NCBI GenBank assembly: GCA_946406115.1
Contig: OX291553.1
Span: 5,709,001-5,773,000, forward strand
Direction: 5' to 3'
Source of the DNA: Apoda limacodes
Lineage: Eukaryota > Arthropoda > Insecta > Lepidoptera > Limacodidae
DNA length: 64,000 nucleotides
The position numbers and the translations under genes are program-made. Of the stretch, positions 11,329 to 21,567 are shown in pieces. Each line of letters opens with the position of its first letter. Position 1 is the stretch's first letter. Below the pieces are notes generated by a model. It saw nothing but the letters and a program-made list of their open reading frames with translations, was not told where the DNA came from and ran no database searches.

Positions 11329-12952
11329 GGCGGGCGTTGCTTTCCCTAGACGTTCATAAGTCGAGTGGGCCAGACGGCATACCAGCAGTGGTGCTTAAGC
11401 AGTTATGTCCTGTACTCACGCGCCTCTTCACGCTTTCCTACCACACTAGGCAATTTCCGTCTTCATGGAAGACTGCAAATGTGCACCCGGTGCCCAAAAA
11501 GGGCGATAGATCAGATCCATCGAATTACAGGCCTATCGCTATAAACTCTCTCCTCTCCAAGGTGATGGAGCGTGTGATCAACACACAGCTTTTGAGATAC
11601 CTAGAAAAACACGACCTGATCAGTGACCGTCAATATGGCTTTCGCCACGGTCGCTCAACTGGTGACCTTCTAGTGTATCTCACACACCGATGGGCACTAG
11701 CCATTGAGAGTCAGGGGGAGGCATTGGCATGTAGCCTAGACATAGCGAAGGCGTTCGATCGGGTCTGGCACCGGGGTCTTCTATCGAAGTTGCCTTCTTA
11801 CGGAGTGCCCGAGGGTTTGTGCAAATGGGTGGCTAGCTTTTTGTCCGGCAGAAGCATACGAGCCGTAGTTGACGGTAGTTGCTCTGATAGCATGGACATT
11901 AATGCTGGTGTCCCGCAAGGCTCTGTGCTGTCTCCTACGCTGTTTCTACTGCACATCAATGATATGTTGGACATCAACAACATACATTGCTATGCAGATG
12001 ACAGTACTGGAGGCGCTTATTACACGGGCCGTGCAAGCATCCCACGTTCCGTTGTGGAGGAAAAGCGTGAAGAACTTGTGTCTCAAATCGAAATCGGTCT
12101 GTCCAAGATCTCTGACTGGGGGCGGGAAAACTTGGTCCGATTCAACCCTTCAAAGACACAAGTCTGCGCGTTCACCGCTAAGAAAACCCCATTCACTGTA
12201 GTCCCACAATTCCAGAACACTCCCCTCTCCATCTCTAAGAGCATTGGGATCCTTGGCGTTGACATCTCCAGCGATGTTCAGTTCCGAGATCATTTGCTAG
12301 ACAAGGTAAAGCTGGCGTCCAAAAAACTTGGTGTACTCAACAGAGCGAAGCAGTACTTCACGTCGGGGCAAAGGTTGCTACTTTACAAGTCGCAAGTCCG
12401 GCCCCATATGGAGTACTGCTCCCATCTCTGGGCGGGTGCACCCGGATACCAGCTTGGACCTTTTGACTCGGTTCAACGACGGGCTGTGAGAATTGTCGAC
12501 GATCCCAAACTCACTTGCGGCATCGAGCCCTTAAGTCTGAGGAGAGACTTTGCCTCCCTGTGTGTGTTCTACCGCTTGTACAATGGATTGTGTTCTGAGG
12601 AATTGTTCGAAATGATGCCCACGGCTACTTTCTACCATCGCACCGCTCGCCATCGACAGGGAATTCATTCTCACACTTTGGAACCAAAATGGTCACGAAC
12701 AGTGACTTCCTCCCGCGAACCCTTGGGTTGTGGAATGAGCTCCCTGCCAAGGTTTTCTCTAAGGACTACAGTATGGGGTTCTTCAAAAAAGAAGTTATTA
12801 GATTTCTGAACGGTCGGCAACGCGCGAGTGATGCCCCTGGTGTTGCAAGCGTCCATAGGCTACGGTGACCGCTTACCATCAGGCGGACCGTAGGCTTGTT
12901 TGCCACCTTAGTGGTATAAAAAAAATAAAAAAAATAAAAAAAAAAAAAAAAA
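11329..12952 (+). mobile_element. 5'-truncated Jockey-type non-LTR retrotransposon, nested insertion
   Basis: The element starts abruptly in coding sequence just before the SGPDG block of RT. It runs through the RT and C-terminal domain and ends in a long A-rich tail (12917-12952). 5' truncation with a poly(A) tail is the normal signature of target-primed reverse transcription. It landed inside an inverted 3'-end fragment of its own family. The duplicated target is at most AAAC, because it merges with the tail. Copy B has the empty site at 19522. Confidence 0.92.
11337..12809 (+). CDS. Reverse transcriptase, non-LTR retrotransposon (5'-truncated, frameshifted near its end)
   Basis: A 490-codon open frame without a genuine start, since it is 5'-truncated; the listed first codon is TTG. 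RT blocks in order: SSGPDGIP at 9-16, NYRPIAI at 63-69, YGFRHGRST at 100-108, SLDIAKAFD with catalytic Asp135, NAGVPQGS at 189-196, and YADD at 219-222 with catalytic Asp221/222. The thumb and C-terminal region follow. Compared with the sister copy at 21634-22953, about 13 bases are missing near 12703. From there the frame is wrong; the original frame would end at the TGA near 12866. The N-terminal endonuclease is absent. RT catalytic residues are intact, but the copy cannot be autonomous. Confidence 0.9.
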   Translation: MLSLDVHKSSGPDGIPAVVLKQLCPVLTRLFTLSYHTRQFPSSWKTANVHPVPKKGDRSDPSNYRPIAINSLLSKVMERVINTQLLRYLEKHDLISDRQYGFRHGRSTGDLLVYLTHRWALAIESQGEALACSLDIAKAFDRVWHRGLLSKLPSYGVPEGLCKWVASFLSGRSIRAVVDGSCSDSMDINAGVPQGSVLSPTLFLLHINDMLDINNIHCYADDSTGGAYYTGRASIPRSVVEEKREELVSQIEIGLSKISDWGRENLVRFNPSKTQVCAFTAKKTPFTVVPQFQNTPLSISKSIGILGVDISSDVQFRDHLLDKVKLASKKLGVLNRAKQYFTSGQRLLLYKSQVRPHMEYCSHLWAGAPGYQLGPFDSVQRRAVRIVDDPKLTCGIEPLSLRRDFASLCVFYRLYNGLCSEELFEMMPTATFYHRTARHRQGIHSHTLEPKWSRTVTSSREPLGCGMSSLPRFSLRTTVWGSSKKKLLDF

Positions 12953-13020
12953 AAACAAGCCTACGGTCCGCCTGATGGTAAGCGGTAACCGTAGCCTATG
13001 GCCTACGTGGCAGGGAATGT
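12953..13020 (-). mobile_element. Older 3'-end fragment, right part
   Basis: AAGCCTACGGTCCGCCTGATGG and onward continue the inverted fragment broken at 11328, ending near TAGCCTATGG. It is followed by unique sequence that matches copy B from CCTACGTGGCAGGG. Confidence 0.88.
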
Positions 13021-13559
13021 TAGTGGCTCTGCCACGTAATTAATTAGAGAAAGCTAAACCCTGCAACTGAAATGTTAATTACGCAGTTCGTACCTGGTAG
13101 AAGGTTGTATTTGCATGCATCAAGTGTTGCCAGACCAAAATTTTTAAATCCAGGAAATTCAAGCAAAACAATTTTATGTGGATTTCAAAAACCAGCATAT
13201 TACTATTGAATTTTATTTCATATTTCAAATAAAATATAGAAGTATAACTATAAAACCAATCATATGTAACCTACCTATACTTATATAAATAATAATTTGT
13301 TTTAAAATAAGTGTTAGGTAAGTTAGAATTTTTGCAATGTTGTTAAAAATAAATAATAACTGATAAGCTATAACAATATCTTAATTTATGCAAAACATTT
13401 TTCTATCAACTGTTGTACCTAGTCTTTTTCAAACAACTTTTTTCTGATTTTTAGCACGATTCACATGTTGTCTGTCGCCGTCACACGTAATAGCAATTAT
13501 CGCTGTCGTTTTGCTTGAATTATTCCATGAGGTTGTAGTTAAAGAATTTATTTCTTTAA

Positions 13560-15764
13560 AGATTTTACAATCACTTTACAGAGAAAACTTATTTTAACTA
13601 AACAAAAACTTTTAATCCTTATTCCTTCGCTCTAGGACTCGGTCCAAGATACGGATGTGCGATAGGGACAACTGGGCCGCGGGCTAGTTAACGTAGTTGT
13701 AATCACCAAAATCGGGGTATTGTATTCCCCACTTTCCTCTTCCAAATCTAAAACTAAATTAAATAAAAATTACTTCTCCTTAAAGGTTATGAAATATTTC
13801 GTGTCTGTATGTTTTTTAGTTTTTTTTTTGTTTTATATTAGTCTAGCCCAGGTCTAAAGATGTCATAAAAAAGAGGCATTTTTTGGACTTTTGCAGGACC
13901 CCAGCTTTTCATAGGAATGGCTTATCAAAAAAACAGAACATACAGATATTGTGATTGTGTATATCTTCCATAAAAAAGAAAATAACAGCCTTAATCCAGT
14001 GGGAAAACAGGGAAATATGTTTGTATTGAATTTATTATGTGTGTATCGCATTCACGTCAACGATTCTATTTCAGGGAAATTTGATTTTTGGCCAAATTTC
14101 TTCTTTATTAAAGAATTGTTAAAATTGATTGAAATAAATTAGTTCCTCGTGGTTATGATTGAAATCCTATTTAGACTGGAAATATTAACCATCTTGTAAT
14201 TGGTAAAATATAATTTAGTTTTGGAACGAAAACGCTTTAGCTAATAAGGGAATGAAGTTTGAAGAACAAAACAATTGGAAAACGAGCCAAAGATAACCAG
14301 TTTGCAGTGGACATGCTAAATTAATTAAACATTATTATTGCAAAATCTAAATTATTTATTGTATTCAAGAATAAAAATTATTTTCAATTGTAATTTTGTC
14401 CTTGATATTTACAAAAAATATGCCATTTTTTTCTTTTTATAAGGTTCCGTAGCTAAATGGCGAAAACGCAACCACTTTAGTTTTTTTATGCTCGTACGTA
14501 TGTCACAACCTTATGATCCCGCGATTTTTAACGCACCCCATTGTGTAGGGCATATTTGAATAAGTATTTAAAAATGCATGTAAAGTTAATAAGTATCTTT
14601 TTCACTGAAGTACCTATATACTTTGTGATTTTAGCTTCAATAAATTTCAAAATTTGTGCAGCCTCCTTCTAATTCAGAAAAAATACAAAAATTTGAGTTC
14701 AGACACTTTTAACGTTAAATTATTCTGGAAAAAAACAGTTCACAAATTTAACGAATATCTGCCATTATTATTTTCATTCTACGAAACCTTAACTTACGAC
14801 GTGTTTGATACGCACTTTGTAAAACCATTTGAAAACAACGATTTTTTATTACACTAAATCCGCCATTCGGAGCTCTCATTGGTGTAATTTAAATAAAATT
14901 GTGTCCTCAGCATTTATTAGTATTTTATCTCAATGTTTAAACGAGACAATTTGTTCCAAAACTTGTGCAAAATATAAAGCGTACGTATATTGCACTCGGT
15001 TTTAATAAAGGTTAGCAAAATCATAAAAATTTATTGCTATTTTGCACACTCCAAATCTATGTTTAATTTGATAGTTTAATACGATAAAACTTAGATACCT
15101 TACAAGATATAGAAATTTTAAGGAAGTAAATGTTTATACTTTGCCTAAATATGGAACAAATAAATCTCTGGAGCCCGAGAAAGGTAACTTTTTCCACAGT
15201 TTAACCTTTCTAAGGTTCTTTGAAATAGGACTGTTTAGGTCATAGGTTCTAAGGTATAAGAATAAACTCCCGGTCAATAACGAGCGATTTTATGATACAA
15301 AGAAGCTATTGTAATCATTTAACATCATCAATTATCATTAAAACACATACTATTATATTGATTTTAGAAATCCAATAGGAAGGCACACTTCCGACTTAAA
15401 GGTTAAACACCACTTTTCAACGATTGTAAGCAAAAGATAATGATCAAGCTATATTAAGATGCATCCTCCCGCCCAAAGAAAAGAGGAACACGACATGGGG
15501 AGCCAGAGACTTGTGGCTTACAAAGCAACGCACGTACCTTCATAAGGTCATACCCCTAGACCTGACAGATTCGTGCAAACCAGTCATAACTCCCAACAAG
15601 AAGGCTACAACTCTTTACATTAAAATCCGGTCATTGCAATCATTTAGTCGTATCTAACAAAACTCGTTTAGTCACACGCAAAATAATCCTATTATCAACT
15701 AAAATTTCCTTGAATATTATAGTACTAAAGATTACGCGATTGGACGTTATCGTGTTTGTTTCGA
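13560..15764. other. Upstream flank of SDR copy B
   Basis: Counterpart of 4300-6565, with few substitutions and short indels. It is shorter than A by about 60 bp near 14025. No independent gene recognised. Confidence 0.5.
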
Positions 15765-15887
15765 TCAGTTGCAGCTGATTGCTTCGGTTCTATTTGTTAG
15801 TCTACAGTGACCTCCTAACCTGACGGTATCGCTAGCTTTATGAAACAACTCACAAAGTGAAAATACTCGATACAGTTAACATTAAAT

Positions 15888-16841
15888 ATGTTTATGTGGA
15901 TATTTGGAGTCATACTTATCGCTATATTCTCTTTTAAAGTGTATCAGAAGCTATCTTGCGGGATATGTCACTCGAGTGCTCATATGGTGGGAAAGACTGT
16001 CATAATAACAGGAGGAAACAGTGGAATTGGATTAGAGACGGCTAAAGATTTAGCTGATCGTGGAGCTAAAGTTATTATAGCTTGTAGGAGTATACAAAGA
16101 GCTACAGCTGCCAAAGAAATAATACTAAAGTCAAATCCAGACGCAAAAGTAGAACACAAGCGATTAGATTTATCATCCTTTCGTTCAGTTAAAGAATTTT
16201 GTGACGACATAACCAAAAGTGAAAAACGTATAGATGTACTAATTAATAACGCTGGTGCTGGAGGACTAGGAAACTATAAAACAGAAGATGGTTTACATGT
16301 TGGAATGCAGGTTAATTACTTTGGGCCATTTTTGTTGACTTGTCTTTTAATACCTCTGTTAAAGTCATCGGCACCTAGTCGTATAGTAAATGTGTCATCT
16401 TTTGGTCACAAATATGGTGAACTTAATTTTGACAATTTGAACATGGAAAAATATTGGAGTGATTATTTAGTTTATTTTAATAGTAAGTTATATTTAATTT
16501 TAATGACAACGGAATTAAGTCGAAGATTGAGAGGAACTGGGGTAACAGTTAATTGCTTGCATCCTGGAATTGCATCTACTAATATATTTAGAAATCTACC
16601 AAGTGCAATAATACGATCATTTGCTGAAAAAACTATTGGATTTTTGTTCCTTAATTCTTGGGAAGCGTCACAGACTTCTATTTATTTATCGGTATCACCA
16701 GAAGTGCAAGATAAGAGCGGGAAATACTTTAGTGATTGTCAAGAAAAGAAAACATCTTCGTTGTGTCAAGATCCAGAATTGTCGAGGAAGTTGTGGACAG
16801 AATCAGAGAGACTAGTGAATTTTTCGTTACCTGATAAATAA
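15888..16841 (+). CDS. Retinol dehydrogenase-like short-chain dehydrogenase/reductase, copy B
   Basis: A 317-residue single-exon paralogue of the protein at 6689-7642, with the same architecture. It has an N-terminal membrane anchor at 1-20, TGGNSGIG 41-48, Arg67, NNAG 120-123, NVSS 168-171, catalytic Tyr196/Lys200 (here YFNSK) and LHPG 224-227. Eight substitutions separate the two: V39I, V173G, N182D, V197F, L233I, L234F, N239S and V246A. Two flank the active site (173 just after the catalytic Ser, 197 right after the catalytic Tyr), and four lie in the flexible 233-246 segment that often shapes the substrate pocket in SDRs. An AATAAA is at 16903. The gene looks functional, and substrate preference may have shifted relative to A. 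Confidence 0.93.
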   Translation: MFMWIFGVILIAIFSFKVYQKLSCGICHSSAHMVGKTVIITGGNSGIGLETAKDLADRGAKVIIACRSIQRATAAKEIILKSNPDAKVEHKRLDLSSFRSVKEFCDDITKSEKRIDVLINNAGAGGLGNYKTEDGLHVGMQVNYFGPFLLTCLLIPLLKSSAPSRIVNVSSFGHKYGELNFDNLNMEKYWSDYLVYFNSKLYLILMTTELSRRLRGTGVTVNCLHPGIASTNIFRNLPSAIIRSFAEKTIGFLFLNSWEASQTSIYLSVSPEVQDKSGKYFSDCQEKKTSSLCQDPELSRKLWTESERLVNFSLPDK

Positions 16842-18732
16842 GTTAATTTATCGATAAATTCTAACTTGTTAATCTTCTAAAAATATCTGTGATGTTTTAT
16901 CTAATAAATACAGTATTAGGAAGTAATTAAGAGTTTTCAAGGTTATCAATTGACTGTTTTATTTGGTGAACAAGTTAAGCAAGTTTTGCATGCTAAAAAC
17001 AAAACAGATAAACCACTCAATTGTTAAATTGACATAAAAAATATATTTTGTACAATTTTACCATCGAAACTTTATTATATACTTAAATGAAATTCATAGT
17101 CAGTTCGCTTGTCTGTTTGTTACGCTTCGGGTTTAGAGTTAAAAATTAGTACAGATATAAATAGTCAACGTCAAAACATTACGATTATATTAAAGTTAAT
17201 ATTTTTTAGAACATTTTTGATTCGAGTGGCACTTAGATACCTTACCAGCCCTGGTCCATGTCAAGCCAAGTTCAAGTAACAGAACTGGCGAGCAGCACCG
17301 TGTGTAATATTACACGAACCATTTAGAGCCACTTTTGACCTCCTCATCACTCAAAAAGTATTTCACATAAACGTGTCAAAATGGTTATTTAAATATTAAC
17401 GTTCAAAAATCGTCATTTTTATCACTGACTGACCTATAGATCAAAACTCTAACCCAGTTTCAGATGACCAGATAGGTAATTAGGTAAATAAAAAGAAATA
17501 AATCAGAAACTGGTAATTTTTTATCATTTTATTATAATTTTTCACTTAACCTTTAAGCAGAGGCGCGGTCATTTGTAACGGCAGCGGTCGCGCGTAACCT
17601 TAATGACCTTAATGATGAATCAAGGTTTTTAAGAATTAAAAAGCCAAATTATTAAATTTTTTAATAGCAATGTACTTAAACACATTCCCTTTAGAAAGAA
17701 CAAAAAAAAATTTGCCCGAAAAGCTACAAAAATTTATATTAAAGCACTTTTACGACGTGCGTCGCGCTAATCTTCAACGACGTCAAGCTTTGCAAACCCT
17801 ACGCAGCATGCACAACGAAAGATATAATTTATATTAAGCAATGCGCACAAAAGGGAGGAATCTATTGTTTTGAGTTCACAATGAACCTATGAGAGGCTAC
17901 TAATATTGGCAAACATGAGTGATGATAATATACGAATTTATAACCGAAAATAGGGTTACAGCAGTAGATTCGACGCCGCGTGACCGTTTGAAGGTTTGAT
18001 TCTATTAGGAACACCTAACTTATACTTATAAAAACTGTAATGTAATAATCAGCAATCAGCAATCAAAACTTATGACAGCCGATCTTTATGTGGATTTTAA
18101 GGTTTTCACGTAAATACATAAGCAGCGGGGTGGGAGCGCGAACCTTGACGCAAACGCTTATAACGCTTATAAGCGCTAGCGCTGTTTTGATGTCCGGTTG
18201 TCTCTCGATTATTATATTGCGACTTATGCTACGAAATTCATAGGTTTTCTTTAAAAATACTAATATATTTGTGGTTATATTATTATAACAATTCTTTTTG
18301 TAAGTACATATGGTATAGGCAATAGCTTAAATCAAAAATTAATAATAATTTTATTATAGTTATAAGAGTTATAATTGGTATGTATACTTAACTCTGAATG
18401 AGTTTGAGAATGAGAACTTATTGGTAACAAATTGTTTTTCTTGAGAATTCAATAAATAACAGGTAATTTGTTCCGTAATCGTCTTAAATAATTATCTTTT
18501 TCTTACATCTTTTGTACAATGAGTCGTACAACAGAATTACGGGTGTATTGCTATATTGTTATATATATATATATATATATAGTAATATTGTAAAAGAGAG
18601 AGAAAGAAAGCCAAACATTTTAATATATTTCTACAAATAATAAAAAAAAAACATATTTAAAGTCGTATAAAAAATTGAAAATTAGACTTTTTTCGAATTA
18701 ATTTTATATTTTTATTAATCTTATTACTATAA
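16842..18732. other. Downstream flank of SDR copy B
   Basis: Single copy of the 727-bp unit, then the shared non-coding flank. A (TA)n run lies near 18561-18582. The 302-bp segment found in copy A is absent at 18545/18546. Confidence 0.6.
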
Positions 18733-19175
18733 GGGCCTTTGCACACGACATTTTTTTAACGCACTGACGTCGCGCGTTTTTGATGCGCGCGTCTTCTGCG
18801 CGTCATCAGCACGTACAAGCAGATTGTATGCGTTTGTATCGATACAAACGCAATTGGAACGCGCTTCTAATAATTTTCTACACACGACGAGCGGCAGAAA
18901 AAAGGGTGTGGTGTGGAGGACTTTGTGCGGCTTACGTAGGCGCCAGTTGCAACTATAATTTCTTGTGTTCGTGTTGCCACGTTTTGTTATTAAAAAAGGA
19001 ACCATTCGATTACAGCGAGTCTATATCGAGGTATCTGCGCGTTTGTAGCGATACAAACACTTATAACGAGGATGCAAAGGTCACAACTTGCCGACTGCCT
19101 TGCGTTGTCTGAGCGTCCTTATCGCTTTCAACCTGCGACATCAGCGCTTTTAAATAAAGTCGTGTGCAAAGGCTC
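18733..19175. mobile_element. 443-bp MITE with about 40-bp terminal inverted repeats (copy B)
   Basis: Counterpart of 10579-11021, with the same inverted ends and the same 22-base palindrome at 18830-18851. Only a few substitutions separate the two. It was carried along by the segmental duplication. Confidence 0.8.
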
Positions 19176-19492
19176 GTGAATAAAAGCATTAACGCTAATT
19201 TTTTTAAGGTTCCGTAACCAAAGTGTAAAAAACGAAACTCCCAGCATTAATAAGCTAAGAGTATAAAAAAATCAACCGACCAAATATGCTTTGGCCATAT
19301 CTCGTACTGATACCATTGAAGTAGTAGAAAAAGTAATTAGGTATGTAGAATATCGGTAAATATTTTTACTGAGCGCATAATATTCTGATCAAATTACAAT
19401 CGCCAAAGAATTAATAATATTGCCTGCAACTTATGTAACGCTTCACGTTAACTCTTCGACGCAAGTCACGATAAATTCTACACAGCACACTG

Positions 19493-19566
19493 TTTTTTTT
19501 TTATACCACTAAGGTGGCAAACAAGCCTACGGTCCGCCTGATGGTAAGCGGTCACCGTAGCCTATG
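19493..19566 (-). mobile_element. Intact short 3'-end fragment of the non-LTR family (empty site)
   Basis: A T-run, then TACCACTAAGGTGGCAAAC and GCGGTCACCGTAGCCTATGG. This is the uninterrupted form of the fragment split at 11328/12953 in copy A. It is only about 70 bp of the element, in reverse orientation. Confidence 0.88.
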
Positions 19567-19785
19567 GCCTACGTGGCAGGGAATGTTAGTGGCTCTGCTA
19601 CTAATTAATTAGAGAAAGCTAAACCCTGCAACTGAAATGCTTATTACGCAGTTCGTACCTGGTAGAAGGTTGTATTTGCTTTGCATGCATCAAGTGTTGC
19701 CAGACCAAAATTTTTAAATCCAGGAAATTCAAGCAAAACAATTTTATGTGGATTTCAAAAATCAGGATATTACTATTGAATTTTA

Positions 19786-20180
19786 AAAATACTTTTTTCA
19801 CAAAATTTATTATTTATTCTCAATTTTTGTTCTTAAGATTCCATAAATAAATTGTTTTATTCTTAAATTGTGTTCTTAAGATTCCATAAATAACAGGCAG
19901 CTTCTTTTTTTATTATTTTGTAGAAACAAAACTTCTAACAGTAGGCGGTTAAATTTGATACGAAAATTAGTGTACTAACAAACAATCGGACAATGCTTAG
20001 AGTACAAGCAAGTGAACCAAACTAACATCAACCAAAACTGATGTCAAATGTTACCTTACGTTTACACTGATTTGCATTTAGAACAAATGGTTATAAATAA
20101 AGTGCGTGCAGATACACCTTTTCATTTATTTTGTTCGGATATTCCTTCCGTATGTTCCTTGTTTTACGTCTTTCTTTTTA
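19786..20180. other. Spacer; short direct repeat
   Basis: AT-rich sequence. TGTTCTTAAGATTCCATAAA occurs twice (about 19827 and 19870). No gene recognised. Confidence 0.5.
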
Positions 20181-20607
20181 AAGGTTCCGTACCTCGAAAG
20201 AAAAAAACGGAATCCTTATAGGATCAGTTTGTTGTCCGTCTGTCAAGACCATTTTTCAGGAACGCGTGAAGATATAAAGCTAAAATTTATATCACACCTG
20301 AGTATGTGACCTACTGTCCCTTAGAGCTGTAAAAAAATTAAACCAACGCAATCAAAAGATACAGCCGTTTATGCCGCAAATTTTCGAAATTCGCAAGGGC
20401 AGCAAAATTTACAGGGTATTCCCGTGAACTCAGAATCTTGAAATTTGGTACGAAGCAACGTCTTATAGCACAGATAAAGGAAAAATTGCGAAAACCGTAA
20501 ATTTTAAGTTACATCATAATATATGAAAATATTTTTAATAATTTTACATACTGGTTTGTACGGAACCCTCGGTGCTCGAATTCGACTCGCACATGGCCGG
20601 TTTTTTT
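20181..20607 (+). mobile_element. GGTTCCGTAC-type lepidopteran repeat, longer variant
   Basis: It starts AAGGTTCCGTACCTC and ends TACGGAACCCTCGGTGC, then GACTCGCACATGGCCGG and a T-run. It has the same design as 832-1122 but a longer, different interior. Non-coding. Confidence 0.7.
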
Positions 20608-21565
20608 CTTTGTGATTCGAAGTGCAAGCTTTTCTGACCTGGTGGTTACAAATCAGAACTAAAGTCGCCATATTAAAATGATGTAAACTTACAACGACTC
20701 TAGTGACCCAAGGAAAGAAGTTCAGAAAAGGTTTTTTTGCAATAAACATACATCTACCTATTTATTCGCACATGGAAGTTAAACAAATAATATAATCGAT
20801 ATCAATAACTGTACCATTAGATGTCCTATTGTATCGCTTATAAGTGATTTCTTCAAGGCCACCTTTGAGTTGAGTTATTATTATATATTTAAAAACATTA
20901 ATGTGTGTATATATGTGCAACATCACAGTTCTAATTTCCTAAAGGGTAAACAGTGGCAGAGGGTAAGCTTCTTTCAACCAACCAGTTCAGCCTTGCCCAT
21001 GCAAAGCCACAATACCTACTGCTTCTGTTACAGTGTATTTGGGCTTAGGTAAATTTACATGTCCCTTAGATTGTAATTTTCCTGCTCTGAAGTAATAAGT
21101 GGTAAACTGAGAGACCAGAGTAAGAATAGGCAAAATCCCTTATTAGTTCTATTTATTGAAAATTAAGTCGTAATCTGAAAATTGGATTATTTAAATATGA
21201 TGTAGGTATGTAACATTTTCGAAGGGCTTTGTTTGCACATTTCAAAACTACTTTTAAAATTATTTTATGTGACCTACTTTTTGTCTAAAAAGGAAACGTC
21301 CAAGGGATACAAGTTTTTGAGCCAAAAGGTCTGAATGTAAACAATTTAAAAAAAAAACCAGAAAGTATAAGAAAGAATTTTGGTTCGTACTAAAAGTTCA
21401 GCTGATTAAATACTAAAATCCTAACCATTATTATGTATTGGTAAATAACTGTAAGTATACATTTGTTTTGGTACGCAAGTGCAATTCCAAGTGACAAGTT
21501 TATGTGTACTTTAAAGCAACTTTAAGAAGTATACATATAATGTAGGACTATAGGAGGTATTCCAA
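20608..21565. other. No gene recognised
   Basis: AT-rich sequence. The ORFs of 60-81 codons here carry no recognisable motif. Confidence 0.5.
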
Positions 21566-21567
21566 AT

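Larger units (their letters stand above)
3339..13215 (+). repeat. Segmental duplication, copy A (SDR gene plus flanks)
   Basis: From ATATTTCAAATAAAATATAG at 3339 to TATTACTATTGAATTTTA ending at 13215 the sequence matches 13220-19785 in the same order and orientation. Four bases separate the two copies. Copy A is 9877 bp and copy B 6566 bp. The difference is nearly all accounted for by four A-specific segments: 3683-4299, about 11329-12952, one extra 727-bp unit at 7649-9102, and 10097-10398. In copy A there is also an extra stretch of roughly 60 bp near 4760-4830. Outside these segments the copies are close to identical by eye. Confidence 0.93.
13220..19785 (+). repeat. Segmental duplication, copy B (SDR gene plus flanks)
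   Basis: The second tandem copy of the block at 3339-13215. It lacks the piggyBac-like MITE (intact TTAA at 13556-13559), the nested retrotransposon (intact fragment at 19493-19566), the second 727-bp unit and the 302-bp segment. It is therefore closer to the ancestral arrangement. Sequence after 19785 diverges from copy A. Confidence 0.93.
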
